64,000 bases of DNA from Aeromicrobium senzhongii (GCF_014334735.1 NZ_CP060587.1:1550001-1614000); one strand, 5' to 3'; numbered from the stretch's first letter, positions 8,538 through 17,291 are shown. The notes: generated from the letters alone by a model not told the origin. Translations and numbers: made by a program.

Positions 8538-9080
8538 GTGGTGCGTCTGACTCGTCTTGTTCTCCTCGTCACTGCCGTACTGGTCGGGTGGTCGATGCCT
8601 GCCCAAGCGCACACCTCCCTGGTCTCGTCCGACCCCGCTCAGGGGGCGCGGCTGGAACAGGCTCCCGAGCGGATCGTCCTCACCTTCACCGAGTCGCTGC
8701 GTCAGCCGTCCGAGGCCAGCCTGCTGGTCGACGGGACGGCGCTGACCGCCGAGATCGATGTCGACGGCCCGCGTGTCGTCGTGACCCCGCCGGCCGATGC
8801 GGCCGACGGCAACTATGAGGTCAACTATCGCGTGGTCTCGGCAGATGGGCATCCCGTGACCGGCACGATCGAGTTCGCGGTCGGCGACGCCGATGCCGTC
8901 GGCGCCGACGAGCCGACGGCCGGTGCACGCTCCGATGCCGGCGATTCTGACACGGACGACGGATCCGTCTGGACCTCGCCGCTGCTGCTGGGCGTCCTCG
9001 TGGCCGCGGTCGCCCTCGGTGTTGCCGTGCTCCTGCTGGTGCGGGGTCGTTCCCGCACGTCGGGCCATGAGCGTTCCTGA
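8538..9080 (+). CDS. copC: CopC-domain copper-binding protein, membrane-anchored
   Basis: This 180-residue protein has a signal peptide ending AQA, so the mature chain would begin with His (HTSLVSSDP), the N-terminal Cu(II) ligand of CopC. The cupredoxin-like domain follows, with the second ligand region SADGHPVTG near residue 110. A Ser/Asp-rich linker and a C-terminal transmembrane helix with a basic tail anchor it outside the membrane. GTG 8538 is used; an adjacent GTG at 8541 is equally possible. It overlaps the next gene by 14 bases. It likely hands copper to the CopD-like partner for cytochrome oxidase or copper homeostasis. Confidence 0.88.
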   Translation: MVRLTRLVLLVTAVLVGWSMPAQAHTSLVSSDPAQGARLEQAPERIVLTFTESLRQPSEASLLVDGTALTAEIDVDGPRVVVTPPADAADGNYEVNYRVVSADGHPVTGTIEFAVGDADAVGADEPTAGARSDAGDSDTDDGSVWTSPLLLGVLVAAVALGVAVLLLVRGRSRTSGHERS

Positions 9081-11046
9081 GCGCACGGCCCGGCCCGGCG
9101 TCGCCGGCCTGGGTCTGGCCGGACTGGTCGGCGTGGGCCTCATCGCCGTCGTCGGACTCGTCGTGGGCACCGGTGCGACGCCCGAGCCGCCGCCGGCGGG
9201 CCTGCCCGATCCGGGGGTCTTCGTCGCGTGGGCGTTGCCGATCGGCCGCTTCCTGTCCCACCTGCTCGCCACGGTCACGGTCGGCTTCCTGCTGGTCGCG
9301 GTCGTGCTGCTGCCCTCGGGGGACCGTCTCGAGGGCCTGGCCGTCCAGGCGGTGCGGATCGCCTCGCGTGCCGCGTGGGGCTGGTTCGCGGCCGTGGCGC
9401 TGTTCTACTGGGCCAACGTCGCCGACCTCTATGCGCGTCCGCTGAGCGACGTGGGCCTGGGACAGCTCGTCGACTTCGCGTCCGTCTTCGCCACCGGCCG
9501 AGGACTGCTCGTCCAGGCGATCGCCGCCCTCGTCGTCGCCCTGTGGTCCCACTGGACCTTCTCGGTGCGCCAGCTGGCGATCTGCGTGCCCGTCGCGGTG
9601 GTCGGTGTCGCGGCCGTCGGCCTGACCGGCCACTCGGCGTCGGCCGGCTCCCACATGCTCGCCACGACGAGCCTGGTCCTGCACCTGGTCGGCGTCGTCG
9701 TCTGGGTCGGCGGGCTGATCGCGCTCGCGTGGGTCGCCCTGCGGCGCAGCCGCCGGCTCGACGACGCCGTGGCGCGCTACTCGACGCTCGCGGCCTGGTG
9801 CTTCGCCATCGTCGCGATCTCCGGCATCATCAGCGCCGGCGTCAACCTCGGCTCGTTCGGGGGGATCGACTCCACGTACGGAGCGCTCGTGATCGTCAAG
9901 GCGCTCGCGCTGGTCGGGCTGGGCGCCTTCGGCGTCGCCCAGCGCCGCCGCCTGCGACTCCAGTCGGCCGGGTTCACCCGATTCGCGGTCTCCGAGGCCG
10001 TCCTCATGACGCTCACGATGGCGGTCGCGGTCGTGCTCGGTCGTACGGCCACGCCCGTGGGCGAGGACGTCCTGACCAGCCCCGCCGAGCTGCTGCTGGG
10101 CCGCGAGCTGCCGCCCGAGCCGACCGTGGGCCGGGTGCTGGTCGGCTTCTATCCCGACGGCATCGGCCTGGCCGTGGTCGCCCTGGGAACGGCGCTGTAC
10201 ATCACCGGCCTGGTCATGATGCGCCGCCGCCACGACCGCTGGCCCGTCGGCCGGACGATCAGCTGGTTCTTCGGCCTGGCGATCGTCGGCTGGGCGACGT
10301 TCGGGGGACTGGGCGCCTACTCCAGCGTCACGTTCAGCCTGCACATGGTGTCGCACATGATGCTGTCGATGATCGCGCCCATCTTCCTGGTGCTCGGGGC
10401 TCCGATGACCCTGGCGCTGCGCACCCTGCCGGGTCCGCGCCGGCCGGGCGAGCACTCGCCGCGATCGCTGCTGCGCGACGCACTGCACTCGCCGGTGTCG
10501 AAGTTCTACACGAACCCGATCGTCGCCGCCGTGATCTTCCTCGGCACGCTGTACGCGGTCTACTACAGCGGCTTGTTCGAGTCGATGATGCGCACCCACT
10601 CCGGGCACGCGTTCATGGAGCTGCACTTCCTGATCTCGGGATTCCTCTTCTACTACGTGATCATCGGCATCGACCCGTCACCGAAGCGGCTCAGCCCGCT
10701 GGCCCGGTTCGGCGTGCTGATGCTGTCCGTGCCGTTCCACGCCTTCTTCTCGGTGGCGCTGATGTCGTCGAGCGTCATCATCGCGGAGTCCTACTACCAG
10801 GCGCTGGACCGTCCGTACGCCACGGACCTGGCGCAGGACCAGTACCTCGGCGGCGGCATCGCCTGGGCGATGGGCGAGGTCCCGCTGCTGCTGGTCATCG
10901 GCGCGATCTTCATCCAGTGGTTCCGGTCGGACGCGCGCGAGGCCACGCGGAGCGACCGGGCGGCCGACCGCGACGAGGACGCCGCTCTGGCGAAGTACAA
11001 CGCGTACCTGGCACGGCTGGAGGACGACAGTCCCGCACCCCGTTGA
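9067..11046 (+). CDS. CopD-CtaG (cytochrome c oxidase assembly/copper) fusion membrane protein
   Basis: This 659-residue polytopic protein joins two known families. Residues about 1-330 form a CopD-like copper-transport region with eight or so helices. Residues about 380-640 form a CtaG/DUF1404-type cytochrome c oxidase assembly domain (SLHMVSHMMLSMIAPIFLVLGAP, HSGHAFMELHFLISGFLFYY). This fusion is common in actinobacteria and inserts or delivers copper for the aa3 oxidase. ATG 9067 lies inside the end of copC, so the pair is translationally coupled. A perfect hairpin follows the stop. Confidence 0.88.
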   Translation: MSVPERTARPGVAGLGLAGLVGVGLIAVVGLVVGTGATPEPPPAGLPDPGVFVAWALPIGRFLSHLLATVTVGFLLVAVVLLPSGDRLEGLAVQAVRIASRAAWGWFAAVALFYWANVADLYARPLSDVGLGQLVDFASVFATGRGLLVQAIAALVVALWSHWTFSVRQLAICVPVAVVGVAAVGLTGHSASAGSHMLATTSLVLHLVGVVVWVGGLIALAWVALRRSRRLDDAVARYSTLAAWCFAIVAISGIISAGVNLGSFGGIDSTYGALVIVKALALVGLGAFGVAQRRRLRLQSAGFTRFAVSEAVLMTLTMAVAVVLGRTATPVGEDVLTSPAELLLGRELPPEPTVGRVLVGFYPDGIGLAVVALGTALYITGLVMMRRRHDRWPVGRTISWFFGLAIVGWATFGGLGAYSSVTFSLHMVSHMMLSMIAPIFLVLGAPMTLALRTLPGPRRPGEHSPRSLLRDALHSPVSKFYTNPIVAAVIFLGTLYAVYYSGLFESMMRTHSGHAFMELHFLISGFLFYYVIIGIDPSPKRLSPLARFGVLMLSVPFHAFFSVALMSSSVIIAESYYQALDRPYATDLAQDQYLGGGIAWAMGEVPLLLVIGAIFIQWFRSDAREATRSDRAADRDEDAALAKYNAYLARLEDDSPAPR

Positions 11047-11063
11047 GAGCCGGTGAGACGCCA

Positions 11064-11093
11064 CTGCCCGGTCACCGTGAGGTGACCGGGCAG
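11064..11093. terminator. Bidirectional terminator hairpin between copD-ctaG and sodA
   Basis: CTGCCCGGTCACC pairs perfectly with GGTGACCGGGCAG over a four-base GTGA loop, 17 bases after the stop and before the convergent sodA stop. Confidence 0.85.
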
Positions 11094-11127
11094 TCGTGTC
11101 TGTCTCGCCCGAGGGCGAGGACGGATC

Positions 11128-11745
11128 TCAGAACAGGATCTGTCCGCCGCTGGTGGCGGCGGTGAAGCGCTCCTGCGCGTCGGCCCAGTTCGCGATGTTC
11201 CAGAACGCCTTGACGTACTCGCCCTTGACGTTGAGGTAGTCGAGGTAGAAGGCGTGCTCCCACATGTCGAGCTGGGAGATCGGGATGAGCGTCGCGGGGA
11301 TGTTCGACTGCTGGTCGTAGAGCTGGACGATGACCAGCCGCTGACCGAGCGTGTCCCACGCGGTGATGGCCCAGCCCGAGCCCTGGATGCCGAGGGCGAC
11401 CTGCTCGAACTGCGCGCGGTACGCGTCGAACGAACCGAAGTTGTCCTCGATGGCGGCCGCCAGCTCGCCGGTCGGCTTGTCGCCGCCGTCCGGCGAGAGG
11501 TTCTTCCAGAAGATCGAGTGGTTGATGTGACCGCCGAGGTTGAACGCGAGGTTCTTCTCGAGCAGGTTGATCGTGTCGAACTCCTGGACCGAACGCGCCT
11601 CTTCGAGCTTCTCGAGGGCGGTGTTCAGGCCGTTGACGTAGTTCTGGTGGTGCTTGGTGTGGTGAAGCTCCATGATCTTGCCCGAGATGTGGGGATCCAA
11701 TGCCCCATAGTCATAGGGCAGTTCCGGCAGCGTGTAATCGGCCAC
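11128..11745 (-). CDS. sodA: Superoxide dismutase (Fe/Mn family)
   Basis: This 205-residue enzyme dismutates superoxide to oxygen and hydrogen peroxide. The four metal ligands are visible: H28 ([13 protein letters not shown]), H76 ([10 protein letters not shown]), D160 and H164 ([11 protein letters not shown]). There is no N-terminal signal sequence. The GTG start at 11745 is preceded by AGGAGG with five-base spacing; upstream in-frame codons would add a non-homologous extension. Iron or manganese preference cannot be decided by eye. The gene stands alone, convergent with the copper genes and divergent from the phospholipid synthase gene. Confidence 0.96.
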   Translation of the reverse strand: MADYTLPELPYDYGALDPHISGKIMELHHTKHHQNYVNGLNTALEKLEEARSVQEFDTINLLEKNLAFNLGGHINHSIFWKNLSPDGGDKPTGELAAAIEDNFGSFDAYRAQFEQVALGIQGSGWAITAWDTLGQRLVIVQLYDQQSNIPATLIPISQLDMWEHAFYLDYLNVKGEYVKAFWNIANWADAQERFTAATSGGQILF

Positions 11746-11861
11746 TGGTCCTCCTGGTCGTCGTAGGTGATCGTCTTCAGGGTCAAGTCTCAGTCTGTCA
11801 GTTGAATTCCCTCGGGCAAGGTCGGGCCGGATCGCGGGACACCCGGCAGTAGGCTGTTCCC

Positions 11862-12614
11862 GTGGCAGGCAAGCGGATCCGCCGGGTCGAAGGCTCGGAC
11901 GACGTCGAGGCCACGACGCCCTCCGAGGACGTCGTGGTCTCTCAGGCCGCGCCTGCTCCGATCGCCGAGCCCCGCCGTCCTGCCGCCCCCGCGGCCTCGA
12001 AGCCGGCCGCACCCGCCGCCGAGGAGAGGGAGCCCCAGCCGTCGCTGAAGGACGAGCTGTTCACGATCCCCAACCTGCTCAGTGCCGTCCGGATCGTCCT
12101 GGTCCCGGTCTTCCTGTGGCTCGTGCTGGTGCCCGAGGCAGACCTGCTCGCGATCGGCGTGCTCGTGGTCTCGGGGATCACCGACTACCTCGACGGCAAG
12201 ATCGCCCGCGCCACGGGTCGCACCACGCGGCTGGGCGCTCTCCTGGATCCGGTCGCCGACCGGCTCTACATCCTCGCCGTCGTCGTCGGTCTCGGTCTGC
12301 GCGACATCATCCCGTGGTGGCTCGCGGTGATCCTGCCCCTGCGGGACGTCGTGCTGTTCTCCCTCGTGCCGTTCCTGCGCACCCGCGGCTTCAGTGCCCT
12401 GCCCGTGCACTTCCTGGGCAAGGCGGCCACCGCCGGCCTGTTGTACGCCTTCCCGCTGCTGCTGCTGGGCGACGGGGACGGAGCGGTGGCCAACCTGGCC
12501 CGGGTCTTCGGCTGGGCGTTCACCATCTGGGGCGTGGCGCTGTACTGGTGGGCCGGAATCCTGTACGCCGTGCAGGTGCGCCGCCTGCTGGCCTCGACCC
12601 CGCGGACGCCGTGA
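11862..12614 (+). CDS. CDP-alcohol phosphatidyltransferase (phosphatidylglycerophosphate/cardiolipin synthase type)
   Basis: This 250-residue membrane enzyme transfers a phosphatidyl group from CDP-diacylglycerol to an alcohol. The family motif D-x2-DG-x2-AR-x8-G-x3-D-x3-D is complete in [13 protein letters not shown] and the following residues (near 106-130). Five to six helices follow. The first 60 residues are Ala/Pro-rich and charged, an actinobacterial extension with no catalytic role that I can see. It starts the block matching the mycobacterial pgsA2-DUF881-gcvH region. The stop overlaps the next start (GTGA). Substrate (glycerol-3-phosphate or phosphatidylglycerol) is not settled by sequence. 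Confidence 0.88.
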   Translation: MAGKRIRRVEGSDDVEATTPSEDVVVSQAAPAPIAEPRRPAAPAASKPAAPAAEEREPQPSLKDELFTIPNLLSAVRIVLVPVFLWLVLVPEADLLAIGVLVVSGITDYLDGKIARATGRTTRLGALLDPVADRLYILAVVVGLGLRDIIPWWLAVILPLRDVVLFSLVPFLRTRGFSALPVHFLGKAATAGLLYAFPLLLLGDGDGAVANLARVFGWAFTIWGVALYWWAGILYAVQVRRLLASTPRTP

Positions 12615-13414
12615 GTCGCCAGTCCGTCTCCGGCTCGTCGGTCGAGGAGGCCGAGTCCATCCTCGAGCGGTTGGCCGCCACGGCTCTCGACGACGACTAC
12701 TACGTCGCCCACGACACCCCGCCGCGACCCGTCGCCAAGGTGCTCACCGCGGTGATGGCGGGCGTCTTCGGTCTGCTGGTCACGGTCGCCGCGGTCCAGA
12801 CGCGCATCGACCGGCCGGCGACCGAGGCCGAGCGGAACGCGCTGATCGAGAACATCCGCGTGCGTGAGGATCTCGTCAAGAGCAAGCAGGAGACGGTCGT
12901 GGGTCTCCAACAGCAGATCGCCGACCTGCAGGCCGAGTCCGTCGTCGACGGCCCGGGAACCGCCGGGCTGCGGGTCGCCGCCGGTTCCGTCGCCGTCGAG
13001 GGACCGGGTGTCGTCCTCACGGTCGAGTCCTCGGCGAACGAGGACCGCCCGGGTGGGCGACTCACCGACACCGACCTGCAGTTGGTCGTCAACGGACTGT
13101 GGCTCGCGGGCGCCGAGGCCGTCTCGGTCGGAGGGCACCGGCTGACCGCCACCTCCGCGATCCGTTCGGCGGGGGAGGCCATCACGGTGAACTACCGGTC
13201 CGTGACCGAGCCGATCGTCGTCGAGGCGATCGGTGACGAGGACGTGCTCCGCAGCCGGTGGGAGGAGGGCCCGTCAGGTCGGTATCTCGCCGCGCGGGCC
13301 GAGGCCGATGGCATCGGGTACGACGTGCAAGGATCAGACGACGTCGAGCTGGACGCCGCTCCCGAAGCGCGGTTGTCCGTCTCGGCCGAACCACTCAGGA
13401 GGAGCGAGTCGTGA
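12611..13414 (+). CDS. DUF881 family protein (first copy)
   Basis: This 267-residue protein has an acidic cytoplasmic N-terminus, one transmembrane helix near residues 42-60, then a coiled coil (ENIRVREDLVKSKQETVVGLQQQIADLQ) and a DUF881/YlxW-like domain outside the membrane. DUF881 proteins flank the small basic protein gene in many actinobacteria and are linked by context to cell division or envelope growth; no reaction is known. The GTG start overlaps the phosphatidyltransferase stop, and its own stop overlaps the next GTG. Confidence 0.85.
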   Translation: MSRQSVSGSSVEEAESILERLAATALDDDYYVAHDTPPRPVAKVLTAVMAGVFGLLVTVAAVQTRIDRPATEAERNALIENIRVREDLVKSKQETVVGLQQQIADLQAESVVDGPGTAGLRVAAGSVAVEGPGVVLTVESSANEDRPGGRLTDTDLQLVVNGLWLAGAEAVSVGGHRLTATSAIRSAGEAITVNYRSVTEPIVVEAIGDEDVLRSRWEEGPSGRYLAARAEADGIGYDVQGSDDVELDAAPEARLSVSAEPLRRSES

Positions 13415-13743
13415 TCCCGGTCATCGGTCTGGTCGTCGGCGTCACGATCGGCCTGATCCTGCAGCCGACCGTCCCCACGAGCCTGCAGCCCTACGTGCCG
13501 ATCGCGATCATCGCCGCGTTGGACGCCGTGCTCGGGGCCGCGCGGGCGTTCCTGGAAGGCCGCTTCGACGACCGGGTCTTCGTGATCTCGTTCGTCTCGA
13601 ACGTCGCCATCGCCGCGGTGATGGTCTTCGTCGGCGACCAGCTCGGCGTGGGCTCGCAGCTGTCGACCGGTGTCATCGTCGTCCTGGGCATCCGCATCTT
13701 CGCCAACGCCGCCGCGATCCGCAGGTTGATCTTCCATGCCTGA
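13411..13743 (+). CDS. Small basic family membrane protein (DUF1290)
   Basis: This 110-residue protein has three to four transmembrane helices and matches the small basic protein family: VIPVIGLVVGVTIGLIL at the N-terminus, the central AALDAVLGAARAFLEGRFDD loop and a C-terminal RIFANAAAIRR. It lies between two DUF881 genes and overlaps both, a fixed arrangement in actinobacteria and firmicutes. Function is unknown; the context suggests a membrane complex of these three proteins. Confidence 0.9.
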   Translation: MIPVIGLVVGVTIGLILQPTVPTSLQPYVPIAIIAALDAVLGAARAFLEGRFDDRVFVISFVSNVAIAAVMVFVGDQLGVGSQLSTGVIVVLGIRIFANAAAIRRLIFHA

Positions 13744-14446
13744 GACGTTCTCGTTGCGTACCGCCCTGCGCCGTCGGTCGAGTTGGATCGTCGGTCTGTT
13801 GATCGGCCTGCTCGCCTTCACCGTGACGGTGCAGTGGCGCGAGGGCGACGAGACCGACGACTTCAGCGGCGTGCGCGGTATCGAGCTGGCCGAGCTGTTG
13901 AAGTCGCTCGACGCCACGAACGCACGGCTCACCCAGCAGATCGAGACCCTCGAGGCGTCCCGCGACGACCTGCGCGACTCGACCAAGAGCACCGCTGAGG
14001 CGCGCGAGGCCGCGGTCCTGCGCGCCAACGCCCTGGCGATCCTCTCCGGCACGGTCGGCGCCGAGGGCCCCGGCATCGAGATCACGATCACCGCGCCTCC
14101 CGGGGCGGTGACGGCGTCGGTGCTGCTGGACGCCGTGCAGGAGATGCGCGACGCCGGCGCCGAGGTGATCTCGCTGAACGGGGTCGCCCGCGTGGTCGCC
14201 CAGACCTGGTTCCTCGACGACGACGCCGGCGTGCGGGTCAGCGGACGCCTGTTGAAGCCGCCGTACGTCATGGAGGTGATCGGCGACCCCGACACCCTCG
14301 CCGACGCGGTGACCTTCCGCGGCGGCCTGGCCGACCGCGTCGAGGGACGCGGGGGAGAGGTCGGCGTCGAGGAGCGTCGCCGGATCCGGATCACCGCCGT
14401 GGCCGATGACCCCGAGCCCCAGTACGCTCGACCCGCGAACGACTGA
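13736..14446 (+). CDS. DUF881 family protein (second copy)
   Basis: This 236-residue protein has one N-terminal transmembrane helix (about residues 16-32), a coiled coil rich in Glu/Ala, then the DUF881 domain with the glycine-rich GTVGAEGPGIEITITAPPGAV and DAGAEVISLNGVARV segments. It is a paralogue of the protein encoded two genes upstream. The start ATG overlaps the small basic gene by eight bases, so the set is translationally coupled. Function unknown. Confidence 0.87.
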   Translation: MPETFSLRTALRRRSSWIVGLLIGLLAFTVTVQWREGDETDDFSGVRGIELAELLKSLDATNARLTQQIETLEASRDDLRDSTKSTAEAREAAVLRANALAILSGTVGAEGPGIEITITAPPGAVTASVLLDAVQEMRDAGAEVISLNGVARVVAQTWFLDDDAGVRVSGRLLKPPYVMEVIGDPDTLADAVTFRGGLADRVEGRGGEVGVEERRRIRITAVADDPEPQYARPAND

Positions 14447-14469
14447 CGCGTGACGATGGAGGAGCCAGC

Positions 14470-14847
14470 GTGATCCCTGAGGACCTGTTCTACAGCGCAG
14501 AGCACGAGTGGGTACGCCTGGAGGGCGATGTCGCCATCATCGGCATCACCGACTTCGCCCAGGACCAGCTCGGCGACATCGTGTACGTCGATCTGCCCGC
14601 CGAGGGCGAGTCCCTCGAGTCGGGCACCGTGGTCGGCGAGCTCGAGTCCACGAAGTCGGTCTCCGACGTCTTCACGCCCGTCTCCGGCGAGGTCATCGCC
14701 CGCAACGACGCCCTCGAGGCCACGCCCGAGGTCATCAACTCCGACCCCTACGGCGAGGGCTGGCTGATCAAGGTCCGTACCAGCGGCGAGGACCCGACCG
14801 ACGGACTGCTCACGGCCGAGGCGTACTCGGCTGTGGTGAGCGCCTGA
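14470..14847 (+). CDS. gcvH: Glycine cleavage system H protein
   Basis: This 125-residue lipoyl carrier shuttles the aminomethyl group between the P and T proteins of the glycine cleavage system. The lipoylated lysine is K62 in GELESTKSVSD, and the fold-typical hairpin segments (GDIVYVDLPAEGE, NSDPYGEGWLIKV) are present. GTG 14470 follows a GGAGGAG ribosome-binding site. The P protein gene lies 2.7 kb downstream in the same direction. The T protein gene is not in the window. Confidence 0.97.
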   Translation: MIPEDLFYSAEHEWVRLEGDVAIIGITDFAQDQLGDIVYVDLPAEGESLESGTVVGELESTKSVSDVFTPVSGEVIARNDALEATPEVINSDPYGEGWLIKVRTSGEDPTDGLLTAEAYSAVVSA

Positions 14848-14886
14848 CCCTGCCCATGGGCGGGTGTTAGGTTGGGGGCGAACGAA

Positions 14887-14929
14887 CCTTGAACCCCGAC
14901 TTGAGCGAAAGCCTCAAGTTGTACTTGAG
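14887..14929. promoter_or_regulatory. Cluster of ACTTGAG/CTCAAGT heptamers upstream of garA and the first MerR gene
   Basis: Exact ACTTGAG lies at 14899-14905 and 14923-14929, with its complement CTCAAGT at 14913-14919; a weaker CCTTGAAC precedes them at 14887. Two overlapping inverted repeats result (7-base and 3-base spacers). The same heptamer pair flanks the promoter region of the second MerR gene (16560, 16634), so it is a good candidate operator for one or both MerR proteins. Confidence 0.6.
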
Positions 14930-14944
14930 ACGGAGTTGATCGCG

Positions 14945-15370
14945 GTGACGACGCCGGACGGTTTCGACGACACGAACTTCATCCCGGTCATCGACGCCGA
15001 CACCGAGGAGATGTCGGCGGGCGACGTGTTCGCCGTCGAGAACCTCCCGGTCGGCAACGCGATGCTGCTCGTCCAGCGCGGACCGGACGCCGGCTCACGC
15101 TTCCTGCTCGACCAGGACGTGGTCTCGGCGGGACGTCATCCCTCCAGCGACATCTTCCTCGACGACATCAGCGTCTCGCGCCGGCACGCGACCTTCTCGC
15201 GTCGTGGCGGCGGCTACGTCGTCACCGACCTGGGCAGCCTCAACGGCACCTACGTCAACCGCGACCGCATCGACGGCGACATCCCGCTGGCCGGCGGCGA
15301 CGAGGTCCAGTTGGGCAAGTACCGCCTCATCTACTTCCCGGGCACCGTCGTCTCCGAAGGTGGTCAGTGA
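14945..15370 (+). CDS. garA: FHA-domain protein, GarA/OdhI homologue
   Basis: This 141-residue cytoplasmic protein is colinear with GarA/OdhI, which inhibits 2-oxoglutarate dehydrogenase and tunes glutamate metabolism under Ser/Thr kinase control. The FHA domain (about residues 40-130) has the phosphothreonine-binding motifs AGRHPSSDIFLDD, SRRHA and GSLNGTYVNR. The N-terminal tail normally carries an ETTS phosphorylation motif; here I see only VTTPDGFDDTNF, so the phospho-site is altered. GTG 14945 is chosen because a CGGAG ribosome-binding site sits nine bases upstream. Its stop overlaps the MerR start. Confidence 0.9.
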   Translation: MTTPDGFDDTNFIPVIDADTEEMSAGDVFAVENLPVGNAMLLVQRGPDAGSRFLLDQDVVSAGRHPSSDIFLDDISVSRRHATFSRRGGGYVVTDLGSLNGTYVNRDRIDGDIPLAGGDEVQLGKYRLIYFPGTVVSEGGQ

Positions 15371-16083
15371 GCGGCAACGAGGCCGCGCGCGAGCAACTGC
15401 TCGGCATCGGCCAGGTCATCGCCGAGCTCTCCGAGGAGTTCCCGGACATCTCCCAGAGCCGGATCCGTTACTACGACGAGCAGGGTCTGGTCGAGCCGCG
15501 GCGCACGCCCTCGGGCTACCGCAAGTTCACCTACGGTGACGTCGAGCGGCTGCGGTTCGTGCTGCGGATGCAGAAGGACCGCTACTGGCCGCTGAGCCAC
15601 ATCCGTCAGGTCCTGGACCAGATGGACTCCGGCGAGGTCCCCGACACCGAGCTGCGCGCCACGTTGCGCGTGCCCCAGGTGACGCTCGCGGCCGACGGCA
15701 CCCCGACGGCGCAGTCGATCACCGAGGGCGCCGGATCCACCCGCATGACCCGCGACGAGCTCCTCGACGCCGCCGGCATCGACGCCGCGACGCTCGACGA
15801 GATCGAGCAGTTCGAGCTGATCCGCCGACGCCCGCAGCAGCGGTACTACGACACCGACGACCTCGTCGTGGCCTCCCTCGTGGGCGAGCTGGCCAAGCTG
15901 GGCCTCGAGCCGCGACACCTGCGCGGCTTCCGCAGCGCGGCCGACCGCGAGCTCGGCCTGCTCGACCAGGTCATTCCCCCCGCTGCCCGCCAACAGTCCG
16001 GCGCCGCCGCCGAGCTGGCCGAACTCGCCGCGTTGGCCGTGCGCCTGCACACCGTGCTCGTTCGCGCCGGCTTGCGCAGCTGA
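15367..16083 (+). CDS. ftsR: MerR-family regulator, FtsR/Rv1828-like
   Basis: This 238-residue protein has an N-terminal MerR winged helix (SQSRIRYYDEQGLVEPRRTPSGYRKFTYGDVERLRFVLRMQ, about residues 20-60) and a second MerR-like region near 125-165 (RRPQQRYYDTDDLVVASLVGELAKLGL), the two-part architecture of the Rv1828/FtsR group that controls cell-division genes such as ftsZ. It overlaps garA (GTGA) and precedes the bifunctional nuclease gene, the same order as in mycobacteria. ACTTGAG repeats before garA suggest autoregulation. The symbol rests on homology and synteny only. Confidence 0.85.
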   Translation: MSGNEAAREQLLGIGQVIAELSEEFPDISQSRIRYYDEQGLVEPRRTPSGYRKFTYGDVERLRFVLRMQKDRYWPLSHIRQVLDQMDSGEVPDTELRATLRVPQVTLAADGTPTAQSITEGAGSTRMTRDELLDAAGIDAATLDEIEQFELIRRRPQQRYYDTDDLVVASLVGELAKLGLEPRHLRGFRSAADRELGLLDQVIPPAARQQSGAAAELAELAALAVRLHTVLVRAGLRS

Positions 16084-16095
16084 ACGGAGCCACCG

Positions 16096-16575
16096 ATGCG
16101 TGAACTGCAGATCGTCGGAGTCCGGGTCGAGATGCCCACGAACCAGCCCCTGGTGCTGCTGCGTGAGCTGGAGGGCACCCGGTACCTGCCGATCTGGGTG
16201 GGCGCGATCGAGGCCTCGGCCATCGCCTTCGCCCAGCAGGGCACGGTGGCGCCGCGGCCGCCGACGCACGCGCTCATGGCGTCGATCATCGAAGGGCTCG
16301 GCGACGAGCTCCTGGAGGTCCGCATCGTCGACGTGCGCGACGGCGTCTTCTTCGCCGAGCTGGCGTTCGCCGGGGGAGCGGTCATCGACGCCCGGCCGTC
16401 GGACTCCATCGCCCTGGCGCTGCGCACGGGCGTGCGCGTCGTGTGCGCCGAGGACGTCCTGGACGTCGCGGGCTTCGCCCAGACCCCCGACGAGGACGAG
16501 GAGATCGCGAAGTTCCGCGAGTTCCTCGATCACGTCGATCCGGAGGACTTCGAGAAACCCTCAAGTGAAGGTTGA
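16096..16575 (+). CDS. Bifunctional nuclease family protein (DUF151/BFN)
   Basis: This 159-residue protein is a single BFN domain: MRELQIVGVRVEMPTNQP at the N-terminus, LPIWVGAIEASAIAFAQQG, and the conserved DARPSDSIALALR segment. Plant relatives have DNase and RNase activity; the bacterial role is unclear. It sits 12 bases after the first MerR gene, matching Rv1829 between two MerR genes in M. tuberculosis. The 3' end overlaps one ACTTGAG-type half-site. Confidence 0.88.
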   Translation: MRELQIVGVRVEMPTNQPLVLLRELEGTRYLPIWVGAIEASAIAFAQQGTVAPRPPTHALMASIIEGLGDELLEVRIVDVRDGVFFAELAFAGGAVIDARPSDSIALALRTGVRVVCAEDVLDVAGFAQTPDEDEEIAKFREFLDHVDPEDFEKPSSEG

Positions 16576-16640
16576 ACGTAATAGGCGGGCCGACACGCGC
16601 GTCGGTGCGTGCGTCGAGAGACTCTCACGTCTAACTTGAG
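16560..16640. promoter_or_regulatory. CTCAAGT and ACTTGAG sites flanking the second MerR promoter region
   Basis: CTCAAGT (16560-16566) and ACTTGAG (16634-16640) face each other across the gap before the second MerR gene. They repeat exactly the heptamers found upstream of garA, so both MerR transcripts appear to be read by the same regulator. Confidence 0.55.
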
Positions 16641-16715
16641 GGTACGCAAGACCACAGCGGTGTGGTTCTCTTGTTGTGGGAGGCCGGTCCAACCGGTCGC
16701 CAGGAAGGCGTGATC

Positions 16716-17291
16716 ATGATCGATCCTCGTGACGAGGCAGCAGAGGCACAGGCGCAGGCCAGTGCCCAGGGCCTGTTGTTCGACGACGACCTCGCGCCCA
16801 TGCCCCAGGACACGGGATTCCGCGGGCCGACGGCCTGCAACGCCGCCGGCATCACGTACCGCCAGCTCGACTACTGGGCCCGCACCGGCCTGGTCGAGCC
16901 CACCGTCCGCTCGGCCACCGGCTCGGGCACGGCACGGCTGTACTCCTTCAAGGACATCCTGCTGCTCAAGATCATCAAGCGTCTGCTCGACGCCGGTGTC
17001 TCGCTGCAGCAGATCCGCACCGCGATCGACCACCTGCGCGAGCGCGGCACCGAGGACCTGACCCAGGTCACGCTCATGAGCGACGGCGCCAGCGTCTACG
17101 AGTGCCGCTCCGCCAACGAGGTCATCGATCTCCTCCAGGGTGGACAGGGCGTCTTCGGCATCGCCATCGGCGGTGTCTGGAAGGAGATCGAGGGCACGCT
17201 GCACGAGCTGCCCACCGAGCGCGCCGAGGCGGCCGAGCCGCTGGCCGGCGACGAGCTCGCCGCGCGCCGCGCCGCCCGCAAGGCCAACTGA
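16716..17291 (+). CDS. MerR-family regulator, Rv1830 (ResR/McdR)-like
   Basis: This 191-residue protein has a MerR helix-turn-helix at about residues 45-110 (GPTACNAAGITYRQLDYWARTGLVEPTVR, YSFKDILLLKIIKRLLDAGVSLQQIR). The C-terminal 70 residues contain QGGQGVFGIAIGGVWKEIEGTL, characteristic of the Rv1830 group, linked to growth and antibiotic recovery in mycobacteria. ATG 16716 has AGGAAGG at seven bases; GTG 16710 would be too close. ACTTGAG half-sites lie in its promoter region. It precedes the gcvP riboswitch. Confidence 0.87.
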   Translation: MIDPRDEAAEAQAQASAQGLLFDDDLAPMPQDTGFRGPTACNAAGITYRQLDYWARTGLVEPTVRSATGSGTARLYSFKDILLLKIIKRLLDAGVSLQQIRTAIDHLRERGTEDLTQVTLMSDGASVYECRSANEVIDLLQGGQGVFGIAIGGVWKEIEGTLHELPTERAEAAEPLAGDELAARRAARKAN

